A DNA stretch of 64,000 bases, from assembly GCF_029948125.1 (NCBI RefSeq), contig NZ_JASAMB010000006.1, forward strand, positions 124,001 through 188,000. The letters run 5' to 3'. Below are positions 35,151-44,807 of this stretch, in pieces (positions within the stretch are counted from its first letter, which is position 1; every line of letters starts with the position of its first letter). Source of the DNA: Catellatospora sp. KI3. GTDB lineage: Bacteria > Actinomycetota > Actinomycetes > Mycobacteriales > Micromonosporaceae. The notes under the pieces are model-generated. The model did no database searches, had not been told where the DNA came from, and saw nothing but the letters and a program-made list of their open reading frames with translations. A program made the position numbers and the translations under genes.

Positions 35151-35831
35151 TCAGGCGGGGCGGCCGGTCGGGTCGGGGTTGAAGAACCCCAGCGCGTGGG
35201 CCTCGGCGTCGGTCAGCCAGCCGTGCTGGACCATGCGCTGCACGATCTCGCCCTTGCGCTGGGCCGCCTCCTGCTCGCCGATCGCCGCCCCGCCCAGCGG
35301 CGACAGGCGCCCGGCCAGCAGCACCGCCTCCGCCGTGGTCAGCGTCGCCGGCTCATGGTCGGTGAGGTCGTGCACCGCCGACGCCACGCCGACCACGCCG
35401 GGTGCGAACTCGGCCGAGTTCAGATAGCAGCCCAGGATCTCGTTGCGGCTGTACCGCGCCTCCAGCTTGTCGGCCATGATGCGCCCGCGCCAGCTGCCGT
35501 CGGAGTCCACCGAGCGGTCGCGGATCATCGCCGCGAGGCAGCCGAGCGTGATCGGCGAGGCGTGCAGCGGCGAGCGCTGCTCGTAGAAGTCCCCGTCGAC
35601 CGCGGCGACGAACGCCAGCCGTGCCTGGGGCGACATCAGCGCTATGTTCACCTGCGGATTCGCCGGCCGGAAGTCCTCCAGGTGCGGGACGGGCACGGAG
35701 TCGTAGTAGAAGCTGGCCGCGACGGCACCCGCACCGGTCAGCGCCAGCACCCCCAGCAGGCCGCCCGCGATCGCCCGGCGCTTGACGTAGCGCCGGGGCA
35801 GAGGTGGTTGCTCCAGCTCGATATCGGTCAC
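35151..35831 (-). CDS. Degenerate GT51 (penicillin-binding transglycosylase-like) membrane protein
   Basis: 226 residues. A cytoplasmic N-terminus with RRYVKRR is followed by a single membrane span (AIAGGLLGVLALTGAGAVAASF) and one GT51-like domain. The region VAAVDGDFYEQRSPLHASPITL corresponds to the donor-site Glu motif (EDxxFxxHxG) but has Asp for Glu and lost the His-Gly. RIMADKLEARYSRNEILGCYLN matches the second motif (KxxE..LE..xSKxEILExYLN) well. TTAEAVLLAGRLSPL matches the late helix. No transpeptidase domain follows. Probably catalytically inactive, perhaps a regulator of peptidoglycan polymerases; this is inference. Confidence 0.7.
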   Translation of the reverse strand: MTDIELEQPPLPRRYVKRRAIAGGLLGVLALTGAGAVAASFYYDSVPVPHLEDFRPANPQVNIALMSPQARLAFVAAVDGDFYEQRSPLHASPITLGCLAAMIRDRSVDSDGSWRGRIMADKLEARYSRNEILGCYLNSAEFAPGVVGVASAVHDLTDHEPATLTTAEAVLLAGRLSPLGGAAIGEQEAAQRKGEIVQRMVQHGWLTDAEAHALGFFNPDPTGRPA

Positions 35832-35906
35832 TACGCCACGGTACGGGCAGCCGTCACGTCCCGATCTCAGCGATATGGACGAATCCGATCGGCCCCGTGA
35901 CCGGCG

Positions 35907-36347
35907 TCAACGCAGCAGGGCGCGGGGTCCGGGGCCCTCACCGGACCGGACGTCGCCGGGGTTGTGCAGCTTGCAGCTCTGCAGCGACAGGCAGCCGCAG
36001 CCGATGCAGCCGTCCAGGGTGTCCCGCAGCCGCTCCAGCAGGGCGATCTTGCCGTCCAGTTCGGTACGCCAGTGCGCCGACAGCCGGGCCCAGTCGGCCT
36101 TGGTCGGGGTGCGGCCCTCGGGCAGGTCGGCCAGGGCGGTGCTGATGCGCTCCAGCGACACGCCCACCTGCTGCGCGATCCGGATGAAGGAGACCCGGCG
36201 CAGCTCGCTGCGCTCGTACCGGCGCTGGTTGCCGCCGGTGCGCACGGAGTGGATCAGGCCGCGCTGCTCGTAGAAGCGCAGCGCCGAGGGGGCGACGCCG
36301 CTGCGGGCGGACAGCTCGCCGATGGTCAGCATCACAGTCGAAGGCAC
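35907..36347 (-). CDS. soxR: SoxR-type [2Fe-2S] MerR regulator
   Basis: 146 residues. The MerR winged helix is at the N-terminus (LTIGELSARSGVAPSALRFY, EQRGLIHSVRTGGNQRRYER). A dimerisation helix follows, then the Fe-S motif CIGCGCLSLQSC (C-x2-C-x-C-x5-C), then a short tail. SoxR senses redox-active compounds and, in actinomycetes, often controls efflux and oxidoreductase genes. GTG 36347 or ATG 36332 can start it. It is divergent from the split transketolase genes across a 49-base gap holding the 36367-36388 dyad. Confidence 0.93.
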   Translation of the reverse strand: MPSTVMLTIGELSARSGVAPSALRFYEQRGLIHSVRTGGNQRRYERSELRRVSFIRIAQQVGVSLERISTALADLPEGRTPTKADWARLSAHWRTELDGKIALLERLRDTLDGCIGCGCLSLQSCKLHNPGDVRSGEGPGPRALLR

Positions 36348-36366
36348 CCCGTACCGCCCTTGAGTT

Positions 36367-36388
36367 CAAGTGCACTTTAACTTGCACT
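36367..36388. promoter_or_regulatory. Candidate SoxR operator
   Basis: CAAGTGCACTTTAACTTGCACT contains nested dyads: CAAGT/ACTTG and AGTGCA/TGCACT. It lies between the divergent soxR and transketolase starts, where MerR-family proteins normally bind. Confidence 0.5.
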
Positions 36389-36396
36389 CTACTCGT

Positions 36397-37074
36397 ATGG
36401 CTGTTGCTGATGTCGAACCGCTGCTCAAGCGGCTGACGGGGGACGAGAAGCACGCGCCGAGCGCGTTCTCGACCCTGGACGTGATCTGGGTGCTCTACGA
36501 CCGGGTGCTGCGGGTCGACCCGGCGCGACCGGACGACCCCGACCGGGACCGCTTCCTGCTCTCCAAGGGCCACGGCCCGGCCGCATATTACGCAGTACTG
36601 GCCGCCAAGGGGTTCGTTCCGCACGAGTGGCTCGACGATCTGGCCGGGCCGGACAGCCCGCTCGGGCACCACCCGGACCGGCTGCGCGTGCCCGGCGTCG
36701 AGATCAGCTCCGGCTCACTCGGCCACGGCCTCGGGCTCGGCGTCGGCACCGCACTCGGCCTGCGCGCCCAGGGCCGCCTCGACCCGCGCGTCTACGTCCT
36801 GCTCGGCGACGCCGAACTCGACGAGGGCAGCAACCACGAGGCCATCGCGTACGCCGGGGCGACCGGCCTGGACGCGGTCACCGCCGTCGTCGTCGACAAC
36901 GACTCCGCCTCGCTGGGCTGGCCCGGCGGCATAGCCTCGCGGTTCCAGGTGCACGGCTGGTCGGCGGTGACCGTCGACGGCCGCGACCACGACGCCATCC
37001 ACGCCGGCCTGCGGGCCGCCCGCCCCCGCCGACCGCACGCGGTCGTCGCCCGGGTCGAGCCGAAGGGGAGCTGA
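36397..37074 (+). CDS. Transketolase-like, N-terminal (TPP-binding) subunit
   Basis: 225 residues from MAVADVEPLLKRL. It contains the TPP pyrophosphate-binding half: DRFLLSKGHGPAAYYAVLAA, GSLGHGLGLGVGTALGLRAQ and the GDG-type motif YVLLGDAELDEGSNHEAIAY ending in a VDND segment. The canonical GDGE is GDAE here. The other half is encoded 3 bases downstream, as in archaeal and some bacterial split transketolases. The pair may transfer two-carbon units among sugars or ketoses, or make a specialised 1-deoxy or amino sugar. Divergence from soxR suggests a redox-stress link. Confidence 0.88.
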   Translation: MAVADVEPLLKRLTGDEKHAPSAFSTLDVIWVLYDRVLRVDPARPDDPDRDRFLLSKGHGPAAYYAVLAAKGFVPHEWLDDLAGPDSPLGHHPDRLRVPGVEISSGSLGHGLGLGVGTALGLRAQGRLDPRVYVLLGDAELDEGSNHEAIAYAGATGLDAVTAVVVDNDSASLGWPGGIASRFQVHGWSAVTVDGRDHDAIHAGLRAARPRRPHAVVARVEPKGS

Positions 37075-37077
37075 GAG

Positions 37078-37950
37078 ATGCGCCAGGCATTCACCGACAC
37101 CATGACCGACCTGCTGAACGAAGACCCGCGTACGGCGCTGGTGCTGGCCGACATCTCGGCGGCCGCGTTCGAGCCGATGCGGCGCGCCCACCCCGACCGG
37201 GTGCTCAACGTCGGCATCCGCGAGCAGCTCATGATCGGCATCGCGGGCGGGCTCGCCCTGACCGGGCTGCGGCCGGTCGCGCACAGCTACGCCACCTTCG
37301 TCGTCGACCGGGCGTACGAGCAGATCAAGCTCGACCTGGGCCACCAGGGTGTCGGAGCGGTGCTGGTCAGCGTCGGCGCCTCCTACGACGGGGCGGAGAT
37401 GGGCTACACGCACATGTCGCCGATGGACGTGTCACTGATCGACACGCTGCCCGGCTGGACCGTGCGCGTACCCGGGCACCCCGGCGAGGTCGGACCGCTG
37501 CTGCGCGCCGCCGCCGCCACCGACGACCCGGTTTACCTGCGCCTGTCCACCCAGGTCAACGACATCGCGTACGCCGAGGCGGAGCTGCTGCGGCCGGTGC
37601 GCCGGGGCGGCGGGCCGCTGGTCGTCGCGGTCGGGCCGATGCTCGCGCCGGTGCTCGCGGCCACCGCGGGGCTCGACGTGACTGTGGCGTACACGCACAC
37701 CGTCCGGCCGTTCGACACGAACGGGCTGCGCGCCCTGGCCGCGACCGGCGAAGTGGTGCTCGTCGAGCCGTATCTGGCGGGGACGTCGGCGCACGTCGTC
37801 AGCGCCGCGCTGGCCGACCGGCCGCACCGGCTGCTCAGCCTGGGTGTGGGGCGGCGGGATCTGCACGCGTACGGCAGCCCGGCCGACCACGCGCGCTGGC
37901 ACGGCCTCGACCCTGCCGCGCTGCGCGCGGCCGTCGCCGCCTGGGCTTAG
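37078..37950 (+). CDS. Transketolase-like, C-terminal (pyrimidine-binding) subunit
   Basis: 290 residues. The catalytic Glu that activates TPP is in RVLNVGIREQLMIGIAGGLA near residue 49. HSYATFVVDRAYEQIKLDL and GYTHMSPMDVSLIDTLPGW are typical of the pyrimidine domain. A C-terminal transketolase domain follows, smaller than usual, with VVAVGPMLAPVLAA and VRPFDTNGLRAL. It starts 3 bases after the partner's stop with a GGGGAG ribosome site. The stop is immediately followed by a family C repeat. Confidence 0.88.
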   Translation: MRQAFTDTMTDLLNEDPRTALVLADISAAAFEPMRRAHPDRVLNVGIREQLMIGIAGGLALTGLRPVAHSYATFVVDRAYEQIKLDLGHQGVGAVLVSVGASYDGAEMGYTHMSPMDVSLIDTLPGWTVRVPGHPGEVGPLLRAAAATDDPVYLRLSTQVNDIAYAEAELLRPVRRGGGPLVVAVGPMLAPVLAATAGLDVTVAYTHTVRPFDTNGLRALAATGEVVLVEPYLAGTSAHVVSAALADRPHRLLSLGVGRRDLHAYGSPADHARWHGLDPAALRAAVAAWA

Positions 37951-38011
37951 CGCGGAAAGGAAGGGCCCCTTCTTATCGCTTTGCGAAGTAGAAGGGCCCC
38001 TTCCTAACGCG
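37951..38011. repeat. Palindromic intergenic repeat, family C, copy 3
   Basis: GGAAGGGCCCCTTC and GAAGGGCCCCTTCC surround TTATCGCTTTGCGAAGTA, with CGCGG/aaCGCG outer ends. Its reverse complement matches 7720-7777 almost base for base. It starts one base after the transketolase stop. Confidence 0.9.
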
Positions 38012-38012
38012 A

Positions 38013-38044
38013 AGCAGCCCCGGTCCGCGAGGACCGGGGCTGCT
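38013..38044. terminator. Hairpin terminator between transketolase and purM
   Basis: AGCAGCCCCGGTCC and GGACCGGGGCTGCT form a perfect 14-bp stem with a GCGA tetraloop. It lies 14 bases past the purM stop on the minus strand. Confidence 0.8.
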
Positions 38045-38057
38045 GGTCGCAGCGGAA

Positions 38058-39203
38058 CTAGCCGCGGGTGTACGAGCCGTGCATCTGGACCACGCCGGAG
38101 CCCTCGATGACCTCGCCGACCTGCCAGCACTCGACGCCGCGGCCGGTGAGCAGGGCCATCGCGCGGTCGGCGTCCTCGGGCGAGACCACTGTGAACATGC
38201 CGACGCCCATGTTGAACGTCGACTCCATGTCGTGGCCCTCGATCCGGCCCTTGCGCTGGATCAGGTCGAAGATCGGCTGCGGCGCCCACGAGGACCGGTC
38301 GCAGGTGGCGTCCATGTTCTTGGGCAGCACCCGGTTCAGGTTGCCGGGGATGCCGCCGCCAGTGACGTGCGCGAACGCGCGGACGTCGCACTCGGCGATC
38401 AGGCTCAGGCAGTCCTTGGCGTAGATCTTGGTGGGGGTGAGCAGCTCCTCACCGAGGGTCCGCTGGTCGCCCAGGTCCTCGATGACGCTGTCGAGCTTGA
38501 GCCGCGCCTGGCCCAGCAGCACGTGCCGCACCAGCGAGTAGCCGTTGGAGTGCAGGCCGGACGAGCGCATCGCGATCACCACGTCGCCGAGCTGGACCCG
38601 GTCGGGGCCGAGGATCTGGTCCTCCTCGACTACGCCGACGCCGTTGGCGGAGAGGTCGTACTCGTCCGGGCGCATCAGGCCGGGGTGCTCGGCCGTCTCG
38701 CCGCCCAGCAGCGCGCAGCCCGCGTAGCGGCAGCCGTCGGCGATACCGGCGCCGATCTCGGCGATCCGGTCCGGCACGACCTCGCCGCAGGCGATGTAGT
38801 CGAGCAGGAACAGCGGCTCCGCGCCACAGGCGACCAGGTCGTCGACGACCATCGCGACCAGGTCGATGCCGACCGTGTCGTGGATGTTCATCTGCTGCGC
38901 GATGGCGAGCTTCGTACCGACGCCGTCGGTCGAGGAGGCCAGCACCGGATTGCGGTACTTGGAGGTGTCCAGCTTGAACAGACCGGAGAAGCCGCCCAGG
39001 CCGCCCAGCACCTCGGGCCGGTGGGTGCGCTGCACCTTGTCCTTGAGCAGCTCGACCGCGCGGTCACCGGCGTCGATCGACACGCCCGCGTCGGCGTACG
39101 ACGAGCCCGTGCGTCGGCGGTTGCTGCTGCTGGCTGCCGTCCAGAGCTGACGGTCCCCGTCGGAGCCCTGCCCGGAGACTGGGCGCTCGGTCACGTGCGT
39201 CAC
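38058..39203 (-). CDS. purM: Phosphoribosylformylglycinamidine cyclo-ligase (AIR synthase)
   Basis: 381 residues; closes the imidazole ring to give AIR. N-terminal extension of about 35 residues, then SSYADAGVSIDAGDRAVELL. The ATP-binding PurM blocks are SSTDGVGTKLAIAQQMN, GIDLVAMVVDDLVACGAEPL and GCALLGGETAEHPGLM. C-terminal blocks include RSSGLHSNGYSLVRHVLL and HVTGGGIPGNLNRVLPKN. The GTG start at 39203 (MTHVTERPVSG) follows GGGGAGAGAAGA. It lies 87 bases downstream of purF on the same strand; purF-purM is a common actinobacterial pair. Confidence 0.96.
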   Translation of the reverse strand: MTHVTERPVSGQGSDGDRQLWTAASSSNRRRTGSSYADAGVSIDAGDRAVELLKDKVQRTHRPEVLGGLGGFSGLFKLDTSKYRNPVLASSTDGVGTKLAIAQQMNIHDTVGIDLVAMVVDDLVACGAEPLFLLDYIACGEVVPDRIAEIGAGIADGCRYAGCALLGGETAEHPGLMRPDEYDLSANGVGVVEEDQILGPDRVQLGDVVIAMRSSGLHSNGYSLVRHVLLGQARLKLDSVIEDLGDQRTLGEELLTPTKIYAKDCLSLIAECDVRAFAHVTGGGIPGNLNRVLPKNMDATCDRSSWAPQPIFDLIQRKGRIEGHDMESTFNMGVGMFTVVSPEDADRAMALLTGRGVECWQVGEVIEGSGVVQMHGSYTRG

Positions 39204-39290
39204 GGTCTTCTCTCCCCTTTGTTGCCGCGGCACCGCGCGCGTCGACGCGCGCGGCTCCGTGTCGATCGGCCGGTCCGCCCCGGCCGGGTG

Positions 39291-40826
<1,536 letters not shown>

Positions 40827-41032
40827 CCTGCTGCTCCTTGCGCTTGTCGCTTCAGTAGCTGTCACGCCCGGCGGACTTCGGCCGGCGTTCGATGGAGTGA
40901 GTCGGCAATGAGTCGGTGTCTGGGCGGCACTGACCGCCGCAGCTCAGTGTACGTGACTCGGCGGGGTCGCCGGACCGGCGGCCGCTGCACGAAAGGCGTG
41001 ACTGAACGACGGGTGTGACCGGAGTGACCGGA

Positions 41033-41389
41033 TTAGCAGATGGGGAAGAGAGCGGAGATATCCGCCCGAATGCCGCTGGCCCGGATCCGGCCGTCGGCTA
41101 CCGCTGTGTCCCATTCCACTCGTCCGGCCGCGAGTTGGAGAAAAGTGACCGGATCGGTCTCGACCAGGTTCGGCGGCGTGCCCCGGGTGTGTCTCGGCCC
41201 GTCGACGCACTGAATCGCACCGTATGGAGGAACCCGCACCTCCACCGAACGGCCAGGGGCTGACGTCGCAAGTCGGGCCAGGAGTGCCCTGACCGCATCG
41301 CGGAGTGTCAAACGGTCCGGCGCGACCCCGTTGGCCAGGCTCTCTAAGGCCTCGGCTATGGCTGGGAACTTTTCCGACGAGGGGGACAT
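41033..41389 (-). CDS. Sterol-carrier-family (SCP-like) small protein
   Basis: 118 residues beginning MSPSSEKFPAIAEALESLAN. Signature regions are GRSVEVRVPPYGAIQCVDGP, RHTRGTPPNLVETDPVTFLQ and a C-terminal GRIRASGIRADISALFPIC. These match the 'sterol carrier family protein' found beside purF in many actinobacteria. It probably binds a lipid or an unknown ligand; no catalytic residues are known. It reads toward purF with a 206-base gap that contains the purF leader. It is divergent from the YGQQ-tail gene. Confidence 0.85.
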   Translation of the reverse strand: MSPSSEKFPAIAEALESLANGVAPDRLTLRDAVRALLARLATSAPGRSVEVRVPPYGAIQCVDGPRHTRGTPPNLVETDPVTFLQLAAGRVEWDTAVADGRIRASGIRADISALFPIC

Positions 41390-41542
41390 AAACGGACGAT
41401 ACAACGTGACATCGGTTCGCTTCGGGGCGGCCCTGGGTCGCGCAACCCTTCCTTCGCAAGGCATAGTTGCGAGCGGTGTATTCCCGCAGCCCCCCAACCC
41501 CCCACCGCTGCGGGACATTGAGGAGCCTGGAAGGCGGTGGCC

Positions 41543-43414
41543 GTGACTACCCAGCGACGGTCCTGGTTGGCGCGCGTCGGAGTGGTAGCGCTGGTGTCGC
41601 TCGGCACTCTGGTGGGCGTCGCAGCCCCCGCGAGTGCCGCACCACAGTTGGACAGTGCGAGCCTCAGTGACGGCACGATCGACGTCGGCGCGACGACGAC
41701 GCTGACCTTCAAGATCAAGAACCCGGACGCCTCCGATGTGACGCTGACCATCGGCATCACCACCAGCGGCGGTGCGGCGACCTGCCAGACCGGGTGCGCG
41801 GTCACCAAGACGATCACGGCCGGTGGCGACACCGGCAACATGACCGCGAAGATCAAGGGCTCCCAGGCCGGCAACGTCAACGTCATGATCAAGGTCATGA
41901 CCGGCGGCGCCGAGACCCAGCTCGGGACCTACCCGCTGACGGTCGAGCAGGGCCAGCCCGCGGCGGAGACCGTGAGCAAGGTGTCGGGCAAGGTGGTCGA
42001 CATCCTGACCGGCAAGCCGATCAGCGGCGCGATCGTGATCCTGTCCGACGGCAACGGCAAGGACATGCCGTCGAAGCAGACCGGCACCGCGGGCACGTTC
42101 ACCTTCACGGGTTCGCAGCAGGCCCCGATCGCGCCCGGTCTGCTGGTCATCGCGGTCCAGAAGGACCCCTACGAGACTTTCTCGCAGTCGTACCAGGTCG
42201 GGGCGAACGCGTCGAAGACCGATATCCAGATCTCGCTGACGAACCCGGCGGCCATCGCCAGCGCGTCGGCGGCGGCGGCGCTGCCGAGTGCGAGCGAGGC
42301 GCTGCCGAGCGACGCGGCGTCGGAGGAGCCGGGCGGCGAGCAGACCGAGCCGACCACCGCTCCCGACGAGGGCGGCCTCGACGGCATGACCTGGATCATG
42401 ATCATCGTCGGCGGTCTGCTGGTGGCGCTCGGTATCGGCGCGATCGTGCTGCTCGTCGTGCGGCGCAACAACGATGACGACGACGATGAAGACGACGAGG
42501 ACGACGAGGACGACGACGAGCCGGTGCGCGGCCGTCCGCGCGGCGGTGCCGGCCAGCCGGTCCGCGCCGCGGCGGGCGGGTACGCCGGTGCCGGTGCGGG
42601 TGCCGCCGGCGGCACCTACGGCCGTCCCGCCGACCCGACCATGGTGGCCCGGCCCGGTGCCGACGCGGCCACGATGATGCACCGCCCCGGTGACTACGGC
42701 GTCCCGGCCCAGCGCGCCCCGCAGCAGTACGGTCAGCAGGGTCCGCAGCAGGGCCAGCAGCCGCCGTGGGGCCAGCAGCAGCAGGGCGGCTACGGCCAGC
42801 AGCAGGGGTACGGCCAGCAGCAGGGCGGCGCCTACGGCAGCCCCGCCGGCGGCTACGCGGGCGGCTCTCCGGTCGCGCCGACCAGCGGTTACGCGGGCGG
42901 CTCCCCGGTCGCCCCGACCAGCGGCTACGGCGGCCAGCAGGGCTACGGCGACTCCGGCTACGGCCAGCAGGGCTACGGTCAGCAGCAGCAGGGCGGCTAC
43001 GGCCAGCAGGGCGGCTACGGGCAGCAGCAGGGCGGGTACGGGCAGGGCCAGTACGACGAGCCGACCAGCTACGCCGGTCCGACCTCGGGCGCGGGCGGCG
43101 GCTACGGCGGCCAGCAGCCGGGGTACGGCCAGCAGCAGGGCGGGTACGGGCAGCAGGGCTACGGCCAGCAGGACCCGTACGGTCAGCAGGGTCAGCAGCC
43201 GGGCTACGGCCAGCAGCAGGGCTACGGTCAGGACCCCTACGGCAACGGCCAGCAGCAGGGCGGCGGCTACGACCCGTACGGTCAGCAGGGCCAGCAGCCG
43301 GGCTACGGCCAGCAGCAGGGCTACGGCCAGGACCCGTACGGCAGCCAGCAGGAGAACGGCTACGACGACCGCCGTGGCCGCGACGGCCGCCGGCTCGACT
43401 GGCTCGACGACTGA
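41543..43414 (+). CDS. Membrane protein with Ig-like/CarboxypepD-like ectodomain and YGQQ prion-like tail
   Basis: 623 residues. Signal peptide ([24 protein letters not shown]). Domain 1 is an Ig-like beta domain (residues 35-135). Domain 2 resembles a carboxypeptidase regulatory-like fold ([20 protein letters not shown]). A Ser/Ala/Glu spacer leads to one membrane span near residue 290-312 ([20 protein letters not shown]). Inside the cell follow RRNN, a run of 21 Asp/Glu, a Gly/Ala/Arg segment and about 220 residues made almost wholly of [16 protein letters not shown] repeats, ending [14 protein letters not shown]. Such tails resemble phase-separating low-complexity domains. GTG 41543 has GGAAGG 8 bases upstream; GTG 41537 is alternative. 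Function unknown. Confidence 0.8.
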   Translation: MTTQRRSWLARVGVVALVSLGTLVGVAAPASAAPQLDSASLSDGTIDVGATTTLTFKIKNPDASDVTLTIGITTSGGAATCQTGCAVTKTITAGGDTGNMTAKIKGSQAGNVNVMIKVMTGGAETQLGTYPLTVEQGQPAAETVSKVSGKVVDILTGKPISGAIVILSDGNGKDMPSKQTGTAGTFTFTGSQQAPIAPGLLVIAVQKDPYETFSQSYQVGANASKTDIQISLTNPAAIASASAAAALPSASEALPSDAASEEPGGEQTEPTTAPDEGGLDGMTWIMIIVGGLLVALGIGAIVLLVVRRNNDDDDDEDDEDDEDDDEPVRGRPRGGAGQPVRAAAGGYAGAGAGAAGGTYGRPADPTMVARPGADAATMMHRPGDYGVPAQRAPQQYGQQGPQQGQQPPWGQQQQGGYGQQQGYGQQQGGAYGSPAGGYAGGSPVAPTSGYAGGSPVAPTSGYGGQQGYGDSGYGQQGYGQQQQGGYGQQGGYGQQQGGYGQGQYDEPTSYAGPTSGAGGGYGGQQPGYGQQQGGYGQQGYGQQDPYGQQGQQPGYGQQQGYGQDPYGNGQQQGGGYDPYGQQGQQPGYGQQQGYGQDPYGSQQENGYDDRRGRDGRRLDWLDD

Positions 43415-43427
43415 TTCCAAGCAATGG

Positions 43428-43474
43428 GAAGGCGCCGACCCGCTCGCATCAGCGACGGGGTCGGCGCCTTCTTT
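43428..43474 (+). terminator. Strong intrinsic terminator after YGQQ-tail gene
   Basis: GAAGGCGCCGACCC and GGGTCGGCGCCTTC form a perfect 14-bp stem with a 16-base loop, followed by TTTC. It separates the YGQQ gene from the radical SAM gene and rules out a start for the latter at 43424. Confidence 0.85.
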
Positions 43475-43522
43475 CATGTACGCGGTGAAGACAAACTCCA
43501 GCGCGTTTGCTGCAATGGTCGC

Positions 43523-44662
43523 GTGGCCCTCGTCAACGGCATGCGAGGCCTCTCGCGGGTCCCCTCATACGTCGTCATGCAGCCCACGACCCTGTGCAAC
43601 CTGGACTGCGCCTACTGCTACCTGCCACTGCGGTCGGCCGACCGCCGGATGAGCGTGGCCGTGGCCCGCGCGGTCGCCGCCGACGGCAACGAGTGGGCCC
43701 GGCACGGCCGGTTCTCGGTGGTCTGGCACGCGGGCGAGCCGACGGCGGCCGGGCGTGAGCACCTGGCGGCGCTGATGGCGCCGTTCTCGGCCGGGGTGGA
43801 GCAGCACATCCAGACCAACGCCACGCTGATCGACGACGCCTGGTGCGAGTTCTTCGCCGCGCGGCGGCTGCGGGTGAGTGTGAGCGTCGACGGCCCGCCC
43901 GACTGCAACGACGACCGGGTCGACCGGGCCGGGCGTGCCGCGTACCCCCGGATCGAGCGCGGCATCGCGGCCCTGCGCCGCCACGGCCTGCCCTTCGCCG
44001 CCCTGTGCGTCGTCGCCGACCCGCGGCCGGGCCTGGCCGCCCGCCTCTACGACTACTTCCTCGACCTGGGCTGCGACACCCTCGGCATCAACGTGGAGGA
44101 GCGGGAGGGGGTCAACGGGCGCGACAACCGGCACGACGCGGCGGCCGTGCGGGCGTTCTGGGCCGAGCTGGCCGCGGCCTGGCGCGCCCGTCCCCGGCTG
44201 CACCTGCGCGAGCTGGAGTGGAGTCTGCGCTACCTGGACGCGGTGCTGAGCGGCACCGCCGACGACCTGCTGCCGCGTCAGCTGGACCCGATCCCGACCG
44301 TGGGCTGGGACGGCGCCGTGGTGCTGCTGTCGCCGGAGCTGGCCGGCTTCACCGACGCCGGGTACGGCGACTTCAGCAGCGGAAACGTCCTCGACCGGGG
44401 CCTGTCGGAGCTGCTGGCGCAGCCGACGGGAACCCGCTGGGTCGGTGAGTTCGTCCAGGGGGTGGAGGCGTGCCGGGCGAGCTGCCCGTACTTCGGCTTC
44501 TGCGGCGGCGGGCACGCGGCCAACCGCTACTTCGAGCACGGGCGGTTCGACGGGACAGAGACCGAGCACTGCCGCAACAGCAAGATCCACTTACTGGAGG
44601 GAGTGCTCGATCATGTCCGATCCACTCGACCTGGTGGTAGCCCAGATCCGCGACGTGCGTGA
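43523..44662 (+). CDS. Radical SAM/SPASM peptide maturase, cyclophane-forming (AmcB-like)
   Basis: 379 residues. The radical SAM cluster motif is at residues 25-32 (TLCNLDCAYCYLPL, C-x3-C-x2-C), after a VVMQPTTL strand. The barrel continues with WHAGEPTAAG (the GGEP-equivalent), HIQTNATLID and VSVDGPPDCNDDRVDR. The C-terminal SPASM region has Cys near 317, 321, 327 and 350 (CRASCPYFGFCGGGHAANRY ... EHCRNSK), which bind auxiliary clusters. This layout matches three-residue cyclophane-forming enzymes, and the partner peptide fits the family NCBI names AmcB. The start could be GTG 43523 or ATG 43541; neither has a clear ribosome site. Its 3' end overlaps the precursor gene by 50 bases. Confidence 0.9.
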   Translation: MALVNGMRGLSRVPSYVVMQPTTLCNLDCAYCYLPLRSADRRMSVAVARAVAADGNEWARHGRFSVVWHAGEPTAAGREHLAALMAPFSAGVEQHIQTNATLIDDAWCEFFAARRLRVSVSVDGPPDCNDDRVDRAGRAAYPRIERGIAALRRHGLPFAALCVVADPRPGLAARLYDYFLDLGCDTLGINVEEREGVNGRDNRHDAAAVRAFWAELAAAWRARPRLHLRELEWSLRYLDAVLSGTADDLLPRQLDPIPTVGWDGAVVLLSPELAGFTDAGYGDFSSGNVLDRGLSELLAQPTGTRWVGEFVQGVEACRASCPYFGFCGGGHAANRYFEHGRFDGTETEHCRNSKIHLLEGVLDHVRSTRPGGSPDPRRA

Positions 44663-44807
44663 CGAACTCGTTCCCCTGCTGGAGGAGGCGAGAGCAGCAC
44701 GACTGGCGCGTTCCGAAGAACCAGGCGCCGACAGCGGTGCTGTCTGCGCCTGGAACCACTTCGAGAACATCCCGACTTTCTTCAACTGGAACAATCGCCC
44801 GCGCTAG
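44613..44807 (+). CDS. RiPP precursor, multiple cyclophane type (AmcA-like)
   Basis: 64 residues. The leader (residues 1-44) is an amphipathic acidic helix: SDPLDLVVAQIRDVRDELVP then LLEEARAARLA. The core is VCAWNHFENIPTFFNWNNRP. It holds aromatic-x-Asn triplets F50-E-N52, F56-F-N58 and W59-N-N61, plus W47-N-H49; in three-residue cyclophane RiPPs the first aromatic ring is joined to the beta-carbon of the third residue. ATG at 44613 has GGAGGGAG upstream, inside the maturase gene. Precursor downstream of and overlapping its maturase is an unusual order. No protease or transporter gene is adjacent. Product and activity are unknown. Confidence 0.88.
   Translation: MSDPLDLVVAQIRDVRDELVPLLEEARAARLARSEEPGADSGAVCAWNHFENIPTFFNWNNRPR

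Noticed and set aside
42720..43350. Tandem repeats as a CRISPR array or satellite
   Set aside because: Repeats are in frame, encode YGQQ units of varying length and have no spacers.
43424..43522. Extended N-terminus of the radical SAM protein from 43424
   Set aside because: These bases form the intrinsic terminator of the upstream gene, and the encoded residues are not protein-like.
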